Source: an uncultured Clostridia bacterium (GTDB taxonomy: Bacteria; Bacillota; Clostridia; Oscillospirales; CAG-272). Taken from it: DNA of 47,692 bases. The stretch spans positions 1 through 47,692 of the forward strand of contig CAMFEL010000003.1 of assembly GCA_945949385.1 (NCBI GenBank), read 5' to 3'. Below, in pieces: positions 1 to 9,479 of this stretch. The notes below the pieces were generated by a model. It ran no database searches and was not told the DNA's origin. It saw nothing but the letters and a program-made list of their open reading frames with translations. Every line of letters starts with the position of its first letter. The first letter of the stretch is position 1. The translations under genes were made by a program, and so were the position numbers.

Positions 1-97
1 CTTTTTCCTGCGTTTCTTCAGATGCCTGCCGCTTGCGCGGCACCCCTGCGGGAACTATTCTATATTTCCATACCCTTATTAAAAGTTTTTTGGAGTC

Positions 98-129
98 CTT
101 AGAACCTTTTTCTCAAAAAAGGTTCTAAG
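98..129. terminator. Perfect 14-bp inverted repeat, CTTAGAACCTTTTT-N4-AAAAAGGTTCTAAG
   Basis: Read directly in the sequence; A/T-rich arms at the base of the stem, located downstream of the minus-strand gene at 271-1068. Confidence 0.55.
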
Positions 130-133
130 CGGA

Positions 134-266
134 GCGCGAGGCAGAGCCTCGCATATACCCACCGGGGTGCGGGGCGGAGCCCCGTATATATCCCGCGGAG
201 CGCGGGGCGGAGCCTCGCATATACTCGCCGGTGCAAGGGGTAGCGCCCCATATTTATCCCAACGGG
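134..266. repeat. Four-unit ~33-bp tandem array of GC-rich hairpins (GCGGGGCGGAGCCCCGTATATAT-like)
   Basis: Units begin near 134, 167, 200 and 231 (spacing 33, 33, 31); each has a GAGGCnGAGCCTC or GGGGCGGAGCCCC palindromic core followed by an AT-rich ATATA segment. Confidence 0.8.
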
Positions 267-270
267 AGTT

Positions 271-1068
271 TCAGCGTCTGCCGCCTATACATATGAGCGC
301 CGCCATAGTGCCGCGCTTTCCCCCGGTGGCACGGTGGGAATGGTACAGATAAGGCTTGCAGGCTGTGCATTCGGGGCAGACATCGACGCAGACCGCACCT
401 GCGTCAATCAGTATTTCTCTGTTCATACCCGCAATATCCGCGTACAGCCTGCCGCCGCGGCAGCGGATGTGACGATCGGCAAAGGCGCGGCTCTGCATTT
501 TTGCTACCGCGTCCCTCATATCCTCGCCCACCTCGTAGCAGCAGCCGTGTATGCAGGCGCCTATGGCGGCACGGATGTTTTCGGCGCCAAGCGCCTTCAT
601 TTTTTCAACGGTCACGGCGGCAATTCCCGCCGCAGTACCACGCCAGCCCGCGTGTGCCGCACCTATGACAGCGCCTCCCGCTGCGGTCTCTCCGCAAAGA
701 AGCAAGGGGGCGCAATCCGCCACCCGTACCGCCAGCGTCAAACCCGCCTCTGCCGTTACAAAGCCGTCGCAGGGCTGAGGCGCTTCTCTTTCAACACCCT
801 CTCCCGCGCCGGAAAGGTCAACGGTGCGCACCGTGACGGAGTGTATCTGCGGCGCCGCCGCAACTGCTTCCGATACTCCCGCATATGCGCACAGACGCTT
901 TATATTCTCCCGAACGGTTTCGTCACTGTCACCGCGGAAAAATCCGGTGTTCATGGATACAAGGTGCGGCTCTTTGCTGACTCCGCCCAGGCGCGTGGAA
1001 AAGCCGTGGCTCACACCCTTTACATTCAGCGCGTCGCTTTGCCATATATAATCGTGATAAGTAAACAA
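271..1068 (-). CDS. pgeF: Peptidoglycan editing factor PgeF / YfiH multicopper-like laccase-domain protein
   Basis: GFSTRLGGVS, QIHS, AVRVADCAPLLL, AAHAGWRGTAAGI and GACIHGCCYEVG motifs typical of the YfiH/LACC1 family. Confidence 0.93.
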   Translation of the reverse strand: MFTYHDYIWQSDALNVKGVSHGFSTRLGGVSKEPHLVSMNTGFFRGDSDETVRENIKRLCAYAGVSEAVAAAPQIHSVTVRTVDLSGAGEGVEREAPQPCDGFVTAEAGLTLAVRVADCAPLLLCGETAAGGAVIGAAHAGWRGTAAGIAAVTVEKMKALGAENIRAAIGACIHGCCYEVGEDMRDAVAKMQSRAFADRHIRCRGGRLYADIAGMNREILIDAGAVCVDVCPECTACKPYLYHSHRATGGKRGTMAALICIGGRR

Positions 1069-1166
1069 ATGCGTGTCCTTTCCGGTATATCCGTATAAAT
1101 GTATGCTTATTTGCTTGATCCGCTGCGGCGGTTTTTGACGGTTTTTGCCGAATTCCCCTGCACCTA

Positions 1167-1191
1167 AAAAGGGCTGCCTTGCAGTCCTTTT
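1167..1191 (-). terminator. Hairpin AAAAGGGCTGC-CTT-GCAGTCCTTTT
   Basis: 11-bp stem with one wobble pair and T/A-rich flanks, between pgeF and pduL. Confidence 0.6.
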
Positions 1192-1218
1192 CAGTATATT
1201 CCGTGTTTTATATACGGA

Positions 1219-1791
1219 TTATTTAATAATCTCGCCGTAGCACTCACCGAAAGCGCAGGCAGCGTTTGCCTCGTCGGTGTCAATGTGCATTGCGGCGGCA
1301 AACTTGGGGGAAACTCTTACGACCACATCTCCGAAAACGGTGCTGCGGTCGGCGCTGTCGATCTTTACGGAAACGATCTGCTTGTCCTCAACTCCCGCCT
1401 CGGCAGCCTCCTCGGGGGTAAAGTGGATGTGGCGCTTTGCGGCGATAACGCCCTCGGAAATTTCAACCTCTCCGCAGGGTCCCACGATCTTGCAGGCACC
1501 GCTGCCGGCAATGTCGCCGCTCTCACGCACGGGAGCTGCAACACCCAGTGTGCGGGCGTCGGTGAGAGAAACCTCGACCTGCGTTGCAGGGCGGGCGGGT
1601 CCGAGAATTATTACATTTTCAATGCTCTTTTTGGGGCCTACCAGAGTAACTCTCTCCTGGCAGGCGAACTGACCGGGCTGGCTCAGATCCTTTTTGTGGG
1701 TAAGGGCTGCACCTGCTCCGAACAGCTTTTCAATATGCTCCTCGGTCAGATGAACATGGCGGGCGCTTGTTTCTACGAGTACCTTTGACAT
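1219..1791 (-). CDS. pduL: Phosphate propanoyltransferase (PduL-type phosphotransacylase)
   Basis: N-terminal VETSARHVHLT, GPARPATQVEVS and AKRHIHFTPEEA motifs of PduL. Confidence 0.92.
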   Translation of the reverse strand: MSKVLVETSARHVHLTEEHIEKLFGAGAALTHKKDLSQPGQFACQERVTLVGPKKSIENVIILGPARPATQVEVSLTDARTLGVAAPVRESGDIAGSGACKIVGPCGEVEISEGVIAAKRHIHFTPEEAAEAGVEDKQIVSVKIDSADRSTVFGDVVVRVSPKFAAAMHIDTDEANAACAFGECYGEIIK

Positions 1792-1938
1792 ATGCTTTTC
1801 TCCTTGAATTATATTATTTTATACAATTTTAGCACTACATGAAACTAAAATCAATAGGAGCTTTGATTTTTTGAGTATTTTCCGGTATTTACGCCAAGAG
1901 AAAGAGCGAAGCGCCGCGTGCTTCGCTCTTATGATATG

Positions 1939-2796
1939 TCAGGACAGATTAAGCCGTTTTTTAAGTATGGAATTTGTGATTACAAGCTGAATCACGGCTG
2001 TGACTCCGTAAAGGATTGCTATTGTGCCGAGAAGCCCGTACATAAAGCCTTCCGGCGTCCAGTTATCAAGCCAAGCCAGCGAGCCTGCAGCATCGAGATT
2101 TTCCAATACAACGCCGCACACCGTGGCAAGAATTACAAAAACTATCTCAACAGCGGAGTTTATGGCAAAATAGAAGCCTACGGATGCAATGACCTTGCCC
2201 TTTCTCGCAACGGTGCTGCCGATTGTAATGGCAAGAAAGACCGTACATATCATACACGTCCACTGAACAACGGCGCATACGGCTGTCATTATCAGCATAC
2301 CGACTCCGGCTTCGCCCGTTAATGGCGAAAACATTTTCCACATATCCGTTAAGATATTTACATTCAGAAACGCTCCTGCGGGCGCGGAACTTACGGAGAA
2401 CATCAGAACAGCAAGAACTGCCGTAATTATCACCGCCGCGATCCACCACAGAACGGAAGCAAACAGCTTTGAAAGCATAAGCTGACGGGTAGTGACAGGC
2501 AGGGTGAAAGTGAGATATCCCTCATCGGAGAAAAAGTTTTTATAAAACCTTGCAAAAATCACCACAAAACACAGCACCGAATACGCAACGATGGCAAGAA
2601 CAGAGGTAATGACAATTATGGAAAGAATAGCGGTCAGCGCAAACTCTGTCACCGAGCCGATATCCGTGCCGGAAATATTCTTCATTCCGAACAGGGCTGC
2701 ACTCCCCGCCAGGGCCACGGCAATTGCCAGGAGAGAGATGGGTACTATAAGCCGTCCCATACCCTTGAAATCGTATTTGAACAGTTTTCTCAGCAT
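1939..2796 (-). CDS. ABC-2 type transporter permease
   Basis: Multi-TM protein, FSDEGYLTFTLPVT motif, adjacent to and overlapping an ATPase gene. Confidence 0.8.
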   Translation of the reverse strand: MLRKLFKYDFKGMGRLIVPISLLAIAVALAGSAALFGMKNISGTDIGSVTEFALTAILSIIVITSVLAIVAYSVLCFVVIFARFYKNFFSDEGYLTFTLPVTTRQLMLSKLFASVLWWIAAVIITAVLAVLMFSVSSAPAGAFLNVNILTDMWKMFSPLTGEAGVGMLIMTAVCAVVQWTCMICTVFLAITIGSTVARKGKVIASVGFYFAINSAVEIVFVILATVCGVVLENLDAAGSLAWLDNWTPEGFMYGLLGTIAILYGVTAVIQLVITNSILKKRLNLS

Positions 2797-3494
2797 CTGA
2801 ATACCTCCCTGAAGAACCGGTCAAGGCTTTTGCCCAACTCGCGGCGCACATTGTCGCAGTTGTTGTAAAGAATGAGCTTGCCCTCGTTTATAAACATAAA
2901 CTCATCAAGAATGTTTTCCACGTCGGAGATAAGATGTGTGGAAATTATAACCGAGGAATCGGGCGAGTAGTTGGAAATAATAGTCGAAAGAATGTAGTCG
3001 CGGGTAGCGGGGTCAACGCCGCCGATAGGCTCGTCAAGCAAATACAGCTTTGCTCTGCGGGACATAACAAGCACAAGCTGAACCTTTTCTCTTGTGCCCT
3101 TTGAAAGCTCTTTTATCTTTCTTGCAGTGTCGATATTCAGCTTTTCCAGCATAACTTTTGCACGCTGTTCGTCGAAATCCGCAAAAAAATCCTTGTAATA
3201 TGCCATGACACCCTCAACTGTCATGGAAACGTCGAAGCATATACGCTCCGGCAAATATGAAACGATGCTTTTGGTATCGGGTCCGACGGGCATGCCGTCG
3301 ATGTAAAGCTGACCCGAGGTAGGTCTCAGCAGTCCCGCGCACAGCTTTATCAGCGTGGTCTTGCCGCTGCCGTTAGGACCTAAAAGTCCTATTATCCTGC
3401 CCGCCGGCAGAGCCACGGAAAAGTCCTCAAGACCTCGGTGCGAGCCGTACGTCTTGGTAAGTCCGCGGCATTCAAGAATGGGCGCTTCTGTCAT
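2790..3494 (-). CDS. ABC transporter ATP-binding protein
   Basis: Walker A GPNGSGKTT, LSKGTREKVQLVL signature, Walker B LYLLDEPIGGVDP, H-loop STH. Confidence 0.95.
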   Translation of the reverse strand: MTEAPILECRGLTKTYGSHRGLEDFSVALPAGRIIGLLGPNGSGKTTLIKLCAGLLRPTSGQLYIDGMPVGPDTKSIVSYLPERICFDVSMTVEGVMAYYKDFFADFDEQRAKVMLEKLNIDTARKIKELSKGTREKVQLVLVMSRRAKLYLLDEPIGGVDPATRDYILSTIISNYSPDSSVIISTHLISDVENILDEFMFINEGKLILYNNCDNVRRELGKSLDRFFREVFRC

Positions 3495-3862
3495 TTGGTT
3501 TCTCCTTCATAAGTTTTCTTCAAAAGTTCAATTGTGTCCTCTCCGGTATAGCCCAGCGCTTCCATACGGCGGCAAAATGCGCCGATCGTATCCTGCGCAA
3601 GAGTCTCCCGCGCCGCCTCCACCGATTCAAGGCTGTCGGTAACATAACGGCCCATGGTGCCCCGCGTCTCAATAAGCCCGTCGTTTTCAAGGCACATAAA
3701 GGCGCGCTGCACCGTATTGGGGTTTACCGCCGCTTTAACGGCAAGATCCCTGACGCTGGGAAGCTGGCTGCCGCGCTCGTACTCTCCGCTTACGATGCGT
3801 CTGCGCACGGTCTCGGCTATCTGTAAATATACCGGTACGGATGTGTCAAAATCCCACGGCAT
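3491..3862 (-). CDS. GntR-family (YtrA-like) transcriptional regulator
   Basis: Start trimmed to MPWDFDTSVPVYLQIAETVRRRIVSGEY; GntR wHTH GSQLPSVRDLAVKAAVNPNTVQRAFMCLENDGLI; AGGAGGAG ribosome-binding site upstream. Confidence 0.92.
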   Translation of the reverse strand: MPWDFDTSVPVYLQIAETVRRRIVSGEYERGSQLPSVRDLAVKAAVNPNTVQRAFMCLENDGLIETRGTMGRYVTDSLESVEAARETLAQDTIGAFCRRMEALGYTGEDTIELLKKTYEGETK

Positions 3863-3879
3863 TTTGCTCCTCCTTTGTA

Positions 3880-3899
3880 TTACTGTAATAATACAGTAA
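3880..3899. promoter_or_regulatory. Candidate GntR/YtrA operator TTACTGTA-ATAA-TACAGTAA
   Basis: Perfect 8-bp inverted repeat directly upstream of the GntR-ABC operon start. Confidence 0.75.
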
Positions 3900-3998
3900 C
3901 ACACACGTGCTCGCTTGTCAATATAATTTGCAAAAATTTCTTGTTTTTTCACAAAAAAGCATACAAAGCCGCCTGCCCTTCCGTTTGCCCCGCGCCCG

Positions 3999-4874
3999 CT
4001 AAAAGCTGTCGGAAAAATCATATATAAGGCGGGAAAGCAGCGAGGTAAATTCCGACAGCCACTTTTCGCTTTTAAGGTCAGCCACGTCACGCGGGTTTGT
4101 ACCGTAGCCCATTTCAATAAGCACGGAGGGCATATCGGCATATTTTGTCACGATAAACGCTTCCTCCCACGAATCTTTCCACACAGCCGTCTCCTTTTTC
4201 AGAAAGTCCTCCGCAGCCTTTTTGAAGGAGGTGCAAAAATCCCCCAGCACCGCGCTGCACCGCGAGCCGCCCCAGTAGTCTGCGGAAAGCCCCGAAACGC
4301 CGCTGTCCTCAAAGGAATTTGTATGCAGGGATATGTAGAAATACCTTGCCTCCGGAGTACGCTTTTTAATAATATTTGCGTATATGCTGCGCTCGTAGGC
4401 GCTGAAAACGGCGTCATCTCTCATTTTGTCGGCTTCGTAGTCAACGCCGAGGCTGTCCGCCTCCGAGCAGATCTCATCGCAGGAGGGAAAGCTTTTGCCG
4501 TCGTGCAAAAGTACAGAAGCTATCCCCTGCTCCGTAAGCTTCTTTTGCAGAAGCAGGGCGGCGCCAAACGTCACCTCCGCTTCGTCGCAGCCGAGCAGGG
4601 CAGGCTGACTGCCCGGATCCCCGAAGCCGTGTCCGGCGTCGATAATAACGGTAAGCGGCGCCACCGACATATCGGGGGAGTCGGGTGAGTCGGGTGAGTC
4701 GGGTGAGTCGGGAGCAGAGCGGTTGTCCGTAGACAGTGCCGTGGACGGTGCTTCAATACCGTCGGAGTCACTGCTGCCGCAGTTTGTGTTATCCGAGCTT
4801 GCCCATATATCGGCACAGGAAAACAGAAACAGACAAAACATCAGCAGCAGCGCCGCAGCGCAAAGTTTTTTCAT
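3999..4874 (-). CDS. Lipoprotein N-acetylmuramoyl-L-alanine amidase (Amidase_3)
   Basis: Lipobox LFSC, (SPD)4 linker, VIIDAGHGFGDPG, FYISLHTNSFED, VLIEMGYGTNPRD. Confidence 0.92.
   Translation of the reverse strand: MKKLCAAALLLMFCLFLFSCADIWASSDNTNCGSSDSDGIEAPSTALSTDNRSAPDSPDSPDSPDSPDMSVAPLTVIIDAGHGFGDPGSQPALLGCDEAEVTFGAALLLQKKLTEQGIASVLLHDGKSFPSCDEICSEADSLGVDYEADKMRDDAVFSAYERSIYANIIKKRTPEARYFYISLHTNSFEDSGVSGLSADYWGGSRCSAVLGDFCTSFKKAAEDFLKKETAVWKDSWEEAFIVTKYADMPSVLIEMGYGTNPRDVADLKSEKWLSEFTSLLSRLIYDFSDSF
4678..4713. repeat. Four tandem 9-bp units (GAGTCGGGT) encoding an (SPD)n linker
   Basis: Read directly; in-frame repeat inside the amidase gene. Confidence 0.9.
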
Positions 4875-5028
4875 AGTATTATAAGCACCGCCTTTTTCAT
4901 ATTTCGGAGCGGCGGGGAAAATGCGTATATCTGCGTTCTTTGCAGAAAGATCAGTCAGGAGAAGATGACAGAAATGAAAGCAAAAGAATAAAGAAAAACT
5001 GCCGCGGCAATGCGCGGCAAATGCAAGT

Positions 5029-5064
5029 CTCCCCGCCGCTGTATATATTTTAGCGGCGGGGGAG
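5029..5064. terminator. GC-rich hairpin CTCCCCGCCGCT / AGCGGCGGGGGAG
   Basis: 12-bp stem with one bulge, AT loop, downstream of the 5126-6109 gene. Confidence 0.55.
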
Positions 5065-5125
5065 ACATGAAGTATTCAGCTTTTTGTAAGATAAATGTAA
5101 GTTACGCCTTTTTCGGCGCAAAGCC

Positions 5126-6109
5126 TTACGGCTCCGCCTCCGATACCACGCTGCCGTAGCTTTGATCTGCGTAGGTTTTGGGAGCCGTTACGGTCATACC
5201 GGTTATTCTTTCTTCACATATGCTGTATTTCAGAGTGAGTGTTCCGCTGTCATCCTCCCATGTCATATACACATTTCCGCTGTCATATTCCATACTGCAG
5301 CGGCAGGAGGAAATCAGCCGTATTACCGTATCTACGGGAAGCTGTGCAAAGCCTTGTCCTATGGCGGAGCACCACAGTCTCAGCACAAAGTCTCTGATAC
5401 TGCAGTTTTCTCCCAGCAGCTTGTAAAGAAGCTTTTCGGCGCTCTCGGAGTCCTCGGAGCTTATATCGAAATAATACTCGCCCGCCGCGTACATAAGGTC
5501 AAACATATCTCCGCTGCCGTACAGCTCCCCCGCCTCCTGCGAAAGAACGGCGCAGGCGGCGCTTGCCTCGTCTGTGCTTACGTAGCGCACCGCCGTATCT
5601 CCGAACTCAAAAGCCGCAAGAGTATTGTCGCAAAGGGCAAAACGCAGGGAGGCGTTTTTGCCCATGGAGGGATAAACCGCAGTGCAAAAGTCAATAAATG
5701 TATAGTGTCCGCCGTCGCCGTCTGTCTCGTAAATACGGGCGCTGCCGAAATCAATATACAGATCGTCGCAGGACTCCCCCCACGGAAGCATTATAAGGCG
5801 AGCAAGACTTTTGCACAGGCTGTCAAGCTCCTGATTTCTGTCAGAGTATGATGGGTTTGATGAAAGCGCCTCGCTTTTTTCTTCGTCGTAAAGCGTCCAC
5901 GGATACAATCCCGAAAGGCTGAAGCTTTCTGCTTTGTTTTCCGCAGGGCTGTCGTACTCCCTGACCTTTTCTCCGACGTCACCCGCATTAAGGGGTATAA
6001 ACGCCGAGGCAACTCCCGCCGCGGCGATTAAAAGCGCAAGAGTGACGGGAATTATGACTGACATAAGTGATGCTTTGAATTTTTCAAATGATACTTTTTC
6101 ATTTTTCAT
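5126..6109 (-). CDS. Membrane-anchored protein of unknown function, co-transcribed with the two-component system
   Basis: N-terminal TM (SVIIPVTLALLIAAAGVASAFIPL); ATG at 6109 overlaps the histidine kinase stop codon (11 bp). Confidence 0.75.
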   Translation of the reverse strand: MKNEKVSFEKFKASLMSVIIPVTLALLIAAAGVASAFIPLNAGDVGEKVREYDSPAENKAESFSLSGLYPWTLYDEEKSEALSSNPSYSDRNQELDSLCKSLARLIMLPWGESCDDLYIDFGSARIYETDGDGGHYTFIDFCTAVYPSMGKNASLRFALCDNTLAAFEFGDTAVRYVSTDEASAACAVLSQEAGELYGSGDMFDLMYAAGEYYFDISSEDSESAEKLLYKLLGENCSIRDFVLRLWCSAIGQGFAQLPVDTVIRLISSCRCSMEYDSGNVYMTWEDDSGTLTLKYSICEERITGMTVTAPKTYADQSYGSVVSEAEP

Positions 6110-7598
6110 CACCGACCGCACCTCCGATCTTTGCCCATGGGACAGTCACATACACGGCGGTACCCACACCGGGACGGCTTTTTGCCGTTATGCGTGCGTT
6201 GTGCCTTTTGGCGATCTCAACGCACAGGGAAAGCCCCAGACCGGCGCCGCCCGCCTTGCGGGAGCGGGATTTGTCCGCCATGTAGAAGGGCTCCGTTACC
6301 TTTTTCAGCACCTCTTTCGTCATGCCGATTCCGCTGTCGGATACGGAAATTACCATACCGTTGTCGGCGGCCTTTGAGCGCAGGCGCACGCTCTGCCCCG
6401 CCTCGCTTGCCTTGGCGGCGTTGTCGCACAGATTGTAAATAAGGGATTTGAACAGTTCCCTGTCGCACAGTATAACGCCGTCGTCCCCTGTGTATTCAAG
6501 GGTAATTCCCCGTGCGCGCAGGGCGGGTCCTACGGTCGCCGTGCTTTCCGTCAGCAGTTCACGCACGCTGACAGGCTCCATTTCAAGCTCCATATTGTCG
6601 GCGCAGGCAAGCTCTAAAAGCTTTGAAGAAAGATTTTTCATTCGCCGCGCCTCGTCTACGATTATGCCCGCATATTCTATGCGCTCTCCGTCGCTGACGC
6701 TGCGCTTTATTCTCAAAAGGTCTCCGAAGCAAAGTATGGAGGTCAGCGGCGTTTTCATCTCGTGGGCAAGACTGTCCACATAGTGCTTCCTGCCCTCCGC
6801 AATAGATTCGAGCCGCTCTACATTGTCCTGCACTGACTGCGCCAGCGCATTGACGCTTTCCGCCATTTCCCGCTCCTCCATGCCGCCGCGCACCGTCATA
6901 CGCTTTGAAAAGTCGCCGTCGGCAATGAGTCTTAAGGTCTTGTTCATATCGGACACGGGGCGCAGTATTGCACAGATCAGGGCAAAAATCACAAGAGACA
7001 CAGCAAGGGACGCCGCCGTCCCTACGGCTGCCGCCGTAATAAGACTTGCTCTGAAATCGGAATACGCCTCATCAATATCATAAACAGTATACAAATACAT
7101 CTTACCCTCTTTGGCGGTCACGGCGGAGCATACGGCAATGCGTCTGCCGTCTTCGTCTTTGCATATAGCCGAGTAGCATTTTCCCTCCGTCATACTGTCT
7201 GCATCGGGCAGCAGCGGAAGGCGGCTTTCTTCGCCCTCTCCCGTTCTTGCCACGGCAATCATATCAGTTCCCTGTCCCGCTGTAAAAACGGCAGCGCCGC
7301 AGTATCCCGTGCCGTAAGCCGAAAGGGGAGCCTCAACGGCTTTTTGTACCGCATAGGAAACGGCGGCGCTGTCAAGCACCGGAACATTTTCGTCTGTTCT
7401 TTTTTGCAAAAGACTGCTTTGCAGGGAAGAAGAAACATATGAATGCTCCGCCGCCGCGCCGTCCTGCAATAATTCAAGGCGCTTTGAAAAATCCCGCCGC
7501 AGCAAAACGCCGGAAACCGCGGTCACCGCCGCCGTTATAAGCGCAAAGGAAGCAAGAAATATTTTTCGTCCGAGGCGCAAGCGCTCACCTGCTTTCAA
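6099..7598 (-). CDS. Sensor histidine kinase
   Basis: Two TMs, HAMP, DSLAHEMKTPLTSI H-box, N-box NLCDNAAKAS, G-boxes. Confidence 0.95.
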   Translation of the reverse strand: MKAGERLRLGRKIFLASFALITAAVTAVSGVLLRRDFSKRLELLQDGAAAEHSYVSSSLQSSLLQKRTDENVPVLDSAAVSYAVQKAVEAPLSAYGTGYCGAAVFTAGQGTDMIAVARTGEGEESRLPLLPDADSMTEGKCYSAICKDEDGRRIAVCSAVTAKEGKMYLYTVYDIDEAYSDFRASLITAAAVGTAASLAVSLVIFALICAILRPVSDMNKTLRLIADGDFSKRMTVRGGMEEREMAESVNALAQSVQDNVERLESIAEGRKHYVDSLAHEMKTPLTSILCFGDLLRIKRSVSDGERIEYAGIIVDEARRMKNLSSKLLELACADNMELEMEPVSVRELLTESTATVGPALRARGITLEYTGDDGVILCDRELFKSLIYNLCDNAAKASEAGQSVRLRSKAADNGMVISVSDSGIGMTKEVLKKVTEPFYMADKSRSRKAGGAGLGLSLCVEIAKRHNARITAKSRPGVGTAVYVTVPWAKIGGAVGDEK

Positions 7599-8247
7599 GC
7601 CGATAACCCAGCTTCGGTATGGTCACAAGGCAATCGTGCAGACCCAGCTTTTTGCGTATCTGCTGTATATGTATGTCAACTGTGCGGCTCTCGCCCTCAA
7701 ATTCGTAACCCCACACCGCGCCGAGCAGTCTCTCGCGGGTGACGGCAATATCCTGATTGCGCAGAAAAAACACCAGCACATCAAATTCTTTGGGAGTAAG
7801 CGGCACGCTTTTTGCACCCTTTGCAACGGTGTGGGCGGCGGTGTCCACACGGATGTCGCCGTAGCACAGCTCCGTGCTCAGCTTTCCCGTACGGCGCAGC
7901 ACCACCTCGATGCGGGCAAGCAGTTCAAGCGCTTCAAAGGGCTTGACGATATAGTCCTCCGCCCCCAGCTTCAGACCGTTGACCTTGTCCAGCACATTCT
8001 GCATGGCAGTCAGAAATATTACGCTTACGCCGCAGGGCGCTATGCGCCGCATGACTTCAAAGCCGTCCATTGTAGGCAGCATTACGTCAAGCAGCACCAC
8101 ATCCCAGGAGGCGGCGCTGTTTTTGACTCTCTCCACGGCGTCCGCTCCGTCCGAAACGATCTCGGACTCATATCCTACGGCGGACAGCGTTGCCTTTATG
8201 GTCTTTGCAATATTTTCGTCGTCCTCAACAATGAGTATCCTTGCCAT
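7585..8247 (-). CDS. OmpR/PhoB-family response regulator
   Basis: Receiver domain VVLLDVMLPTMDGFEV, KPFE, winged helix LTPKEFDVLVFFLRNQ. Confidence 0.95.
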   Translation of the reverse strand: MARILIVEDDENIAKTIKATLSAVGYESEIVSDGADAVERVKNSAASWDVVLLDVMLPTMDGFEVMRRIAPCGVSVIFLTAMQNVLDKVNGLKLGAEDYIVKPFEALELLARIEVVLRRTGKLSTELCYGDIRVDTAAHTVAKGAKSVPLTPKEFDVLVFFLRNQDIAVTRERLLGAVWGYEFEGESRTVDIHIQQIRKKLGLHDCLVTIPKLGYRLESR

Positions 8248-8313
8248 TTGCCAAAAGTCCTTTCGGAATTTTACAAAATCAGTATAGCATTTATGAGCGA
8301 AAAATGCAAACGG

Positions 8314-9479
8314 TCATACGGCAGGGCTGACATATGCCAAAGGATCCTTTTTCACTCCGTTTACGCGCAGCTCAAAATGCAGGTGGTTACCCTTGGAAAA
8401 TCCCGTAGTGCCCACATATCCGATCACCTGTCCCCGCGTTACCGTCTGTCCGCCGCAAACCGCCAGAGACGAGCAGTGGGCATACAGCGTGCTTATTCCG
8501 CCGCCGTGGTCTATCAGAATAAAATTGCCGTAGCTTGAATGGCTCATGGCACGCACCACGGTGCCGTCGTTTGACGCATATATGGGAGTGCCCGCGGGAG
8601 CCGCCGTATCAAGCGCCCAATGAGGATCGCCTTTCGGGTCTGTCTCACCGTAGCGGCAGGTTATATATCCCACTCCCGCAGGCAAAGGCCACATATAGTC
8701 GCCGTCGGCACTGACAGGGGAGGAATTCTGATCTTTTATCTGCGACAGAAGCGCTTCAAGCTCACTTTCAAGCTCGCTCTCCGCCCTGCGCGCCGCATCG
8801 TATTCGCGCTGAAGCGCCTCCCTGTCCTTTGAAAGAGAGTCATAATAGCTTTCCGCACGGCGGGAAAGCTCGCCGTACTTTTCCCTGTCCGCCTCAAGGG
8901 AGGAAAGAGTTTTTTCCTGAAGCGCCTTTGCGCTTTTCAGCTCCTCCGCCGCGTCGGACAGGCTTTGCTTGTCCGCCTCCAGCCTTTCGGCAGTTCTTCG
9001 GTCGTATTCCAATACGGTATTTATCCGCTCAAGGCGGGACAGAAAATCGCTGACACTGACACTGCCGAACAGCACCTGAAGATACCCGCGCCGCCGCTGT
9101 CCTGACTGTCTCGAAGTCGTTCTTTCATTTTTTCGCGGGTCGCGTCTATGCTTTTTTCAAGGGCGTCCACCCTGTTCTCCGTCTCACTTATCTGCTCCGA
9201 CAGTTCCCGATTCAGCGCCTCGGAAGCGGCAATTTTCTGGTCAACCGCTTCTACCAGCATATCAATACTATGCTTGTTTTCAAGGGCGCCGCCCGCCTGG
9301 GAGTCAAGGGAGGCTATTTTATCTTCAAGCTCCTTTTGCCGCCCCTCAAGCTCCGATATTCTGTCGCGGTATTTCTGTACATCGGCGTTTGCCGCTCCCG
9401 CCGCCGTTGAAAAGGAAAAAATCATGGCTGCGCAGACTCCCGCCGCAAAAACGCGTATTACCCCTCTCCTTGTATTCAT
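8314..9479 (-). pseudogene. EnvC-like murein hydrolase activator / M23 peptidase, split by an apparent frameshift
   Basis: ORF 9021-9479 encodes signal peptide and coiled coil; ORF 8314-9075 continues with coiled coil and the M23 domain (ALDTAAPAGTPIYASNDGTV, LYAHCSSL, GNHLHFELR). The reading shifts at the CCC (minus-strand GGG) at 9085-9087. Confidence 0.85.

Noticed and set aside
167-352. ORF MRGGAPYISRGARGGASHILAGARG
   Set aside because: It is translation through the 33-bp hairpin array and runs into the antisense of pgeF; no RBS or family support
334-1098. Long plus-strand ORFs opposite pgeF (and similar antisense ORFs opposite pduL, recG, tpiA, pgk and feoB)
   Set aside because: GC-rich antisense open frames; the opposite strand carries clear family motifs
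1219-1791. Bacterial microcompartment locus, suggested by pduL
   Set aside because: No shell proteins or signature enzymes nearby; PduL-type enzymes also act as housekeeping phosphotransacetylases
9085-9087. Programmed -1 frameshifting in the M23 gene
   Set aside because: No canonical X XXY YYZ slippery heptamer or clear stimulatory structure; a simple 1-nt indel explains it better
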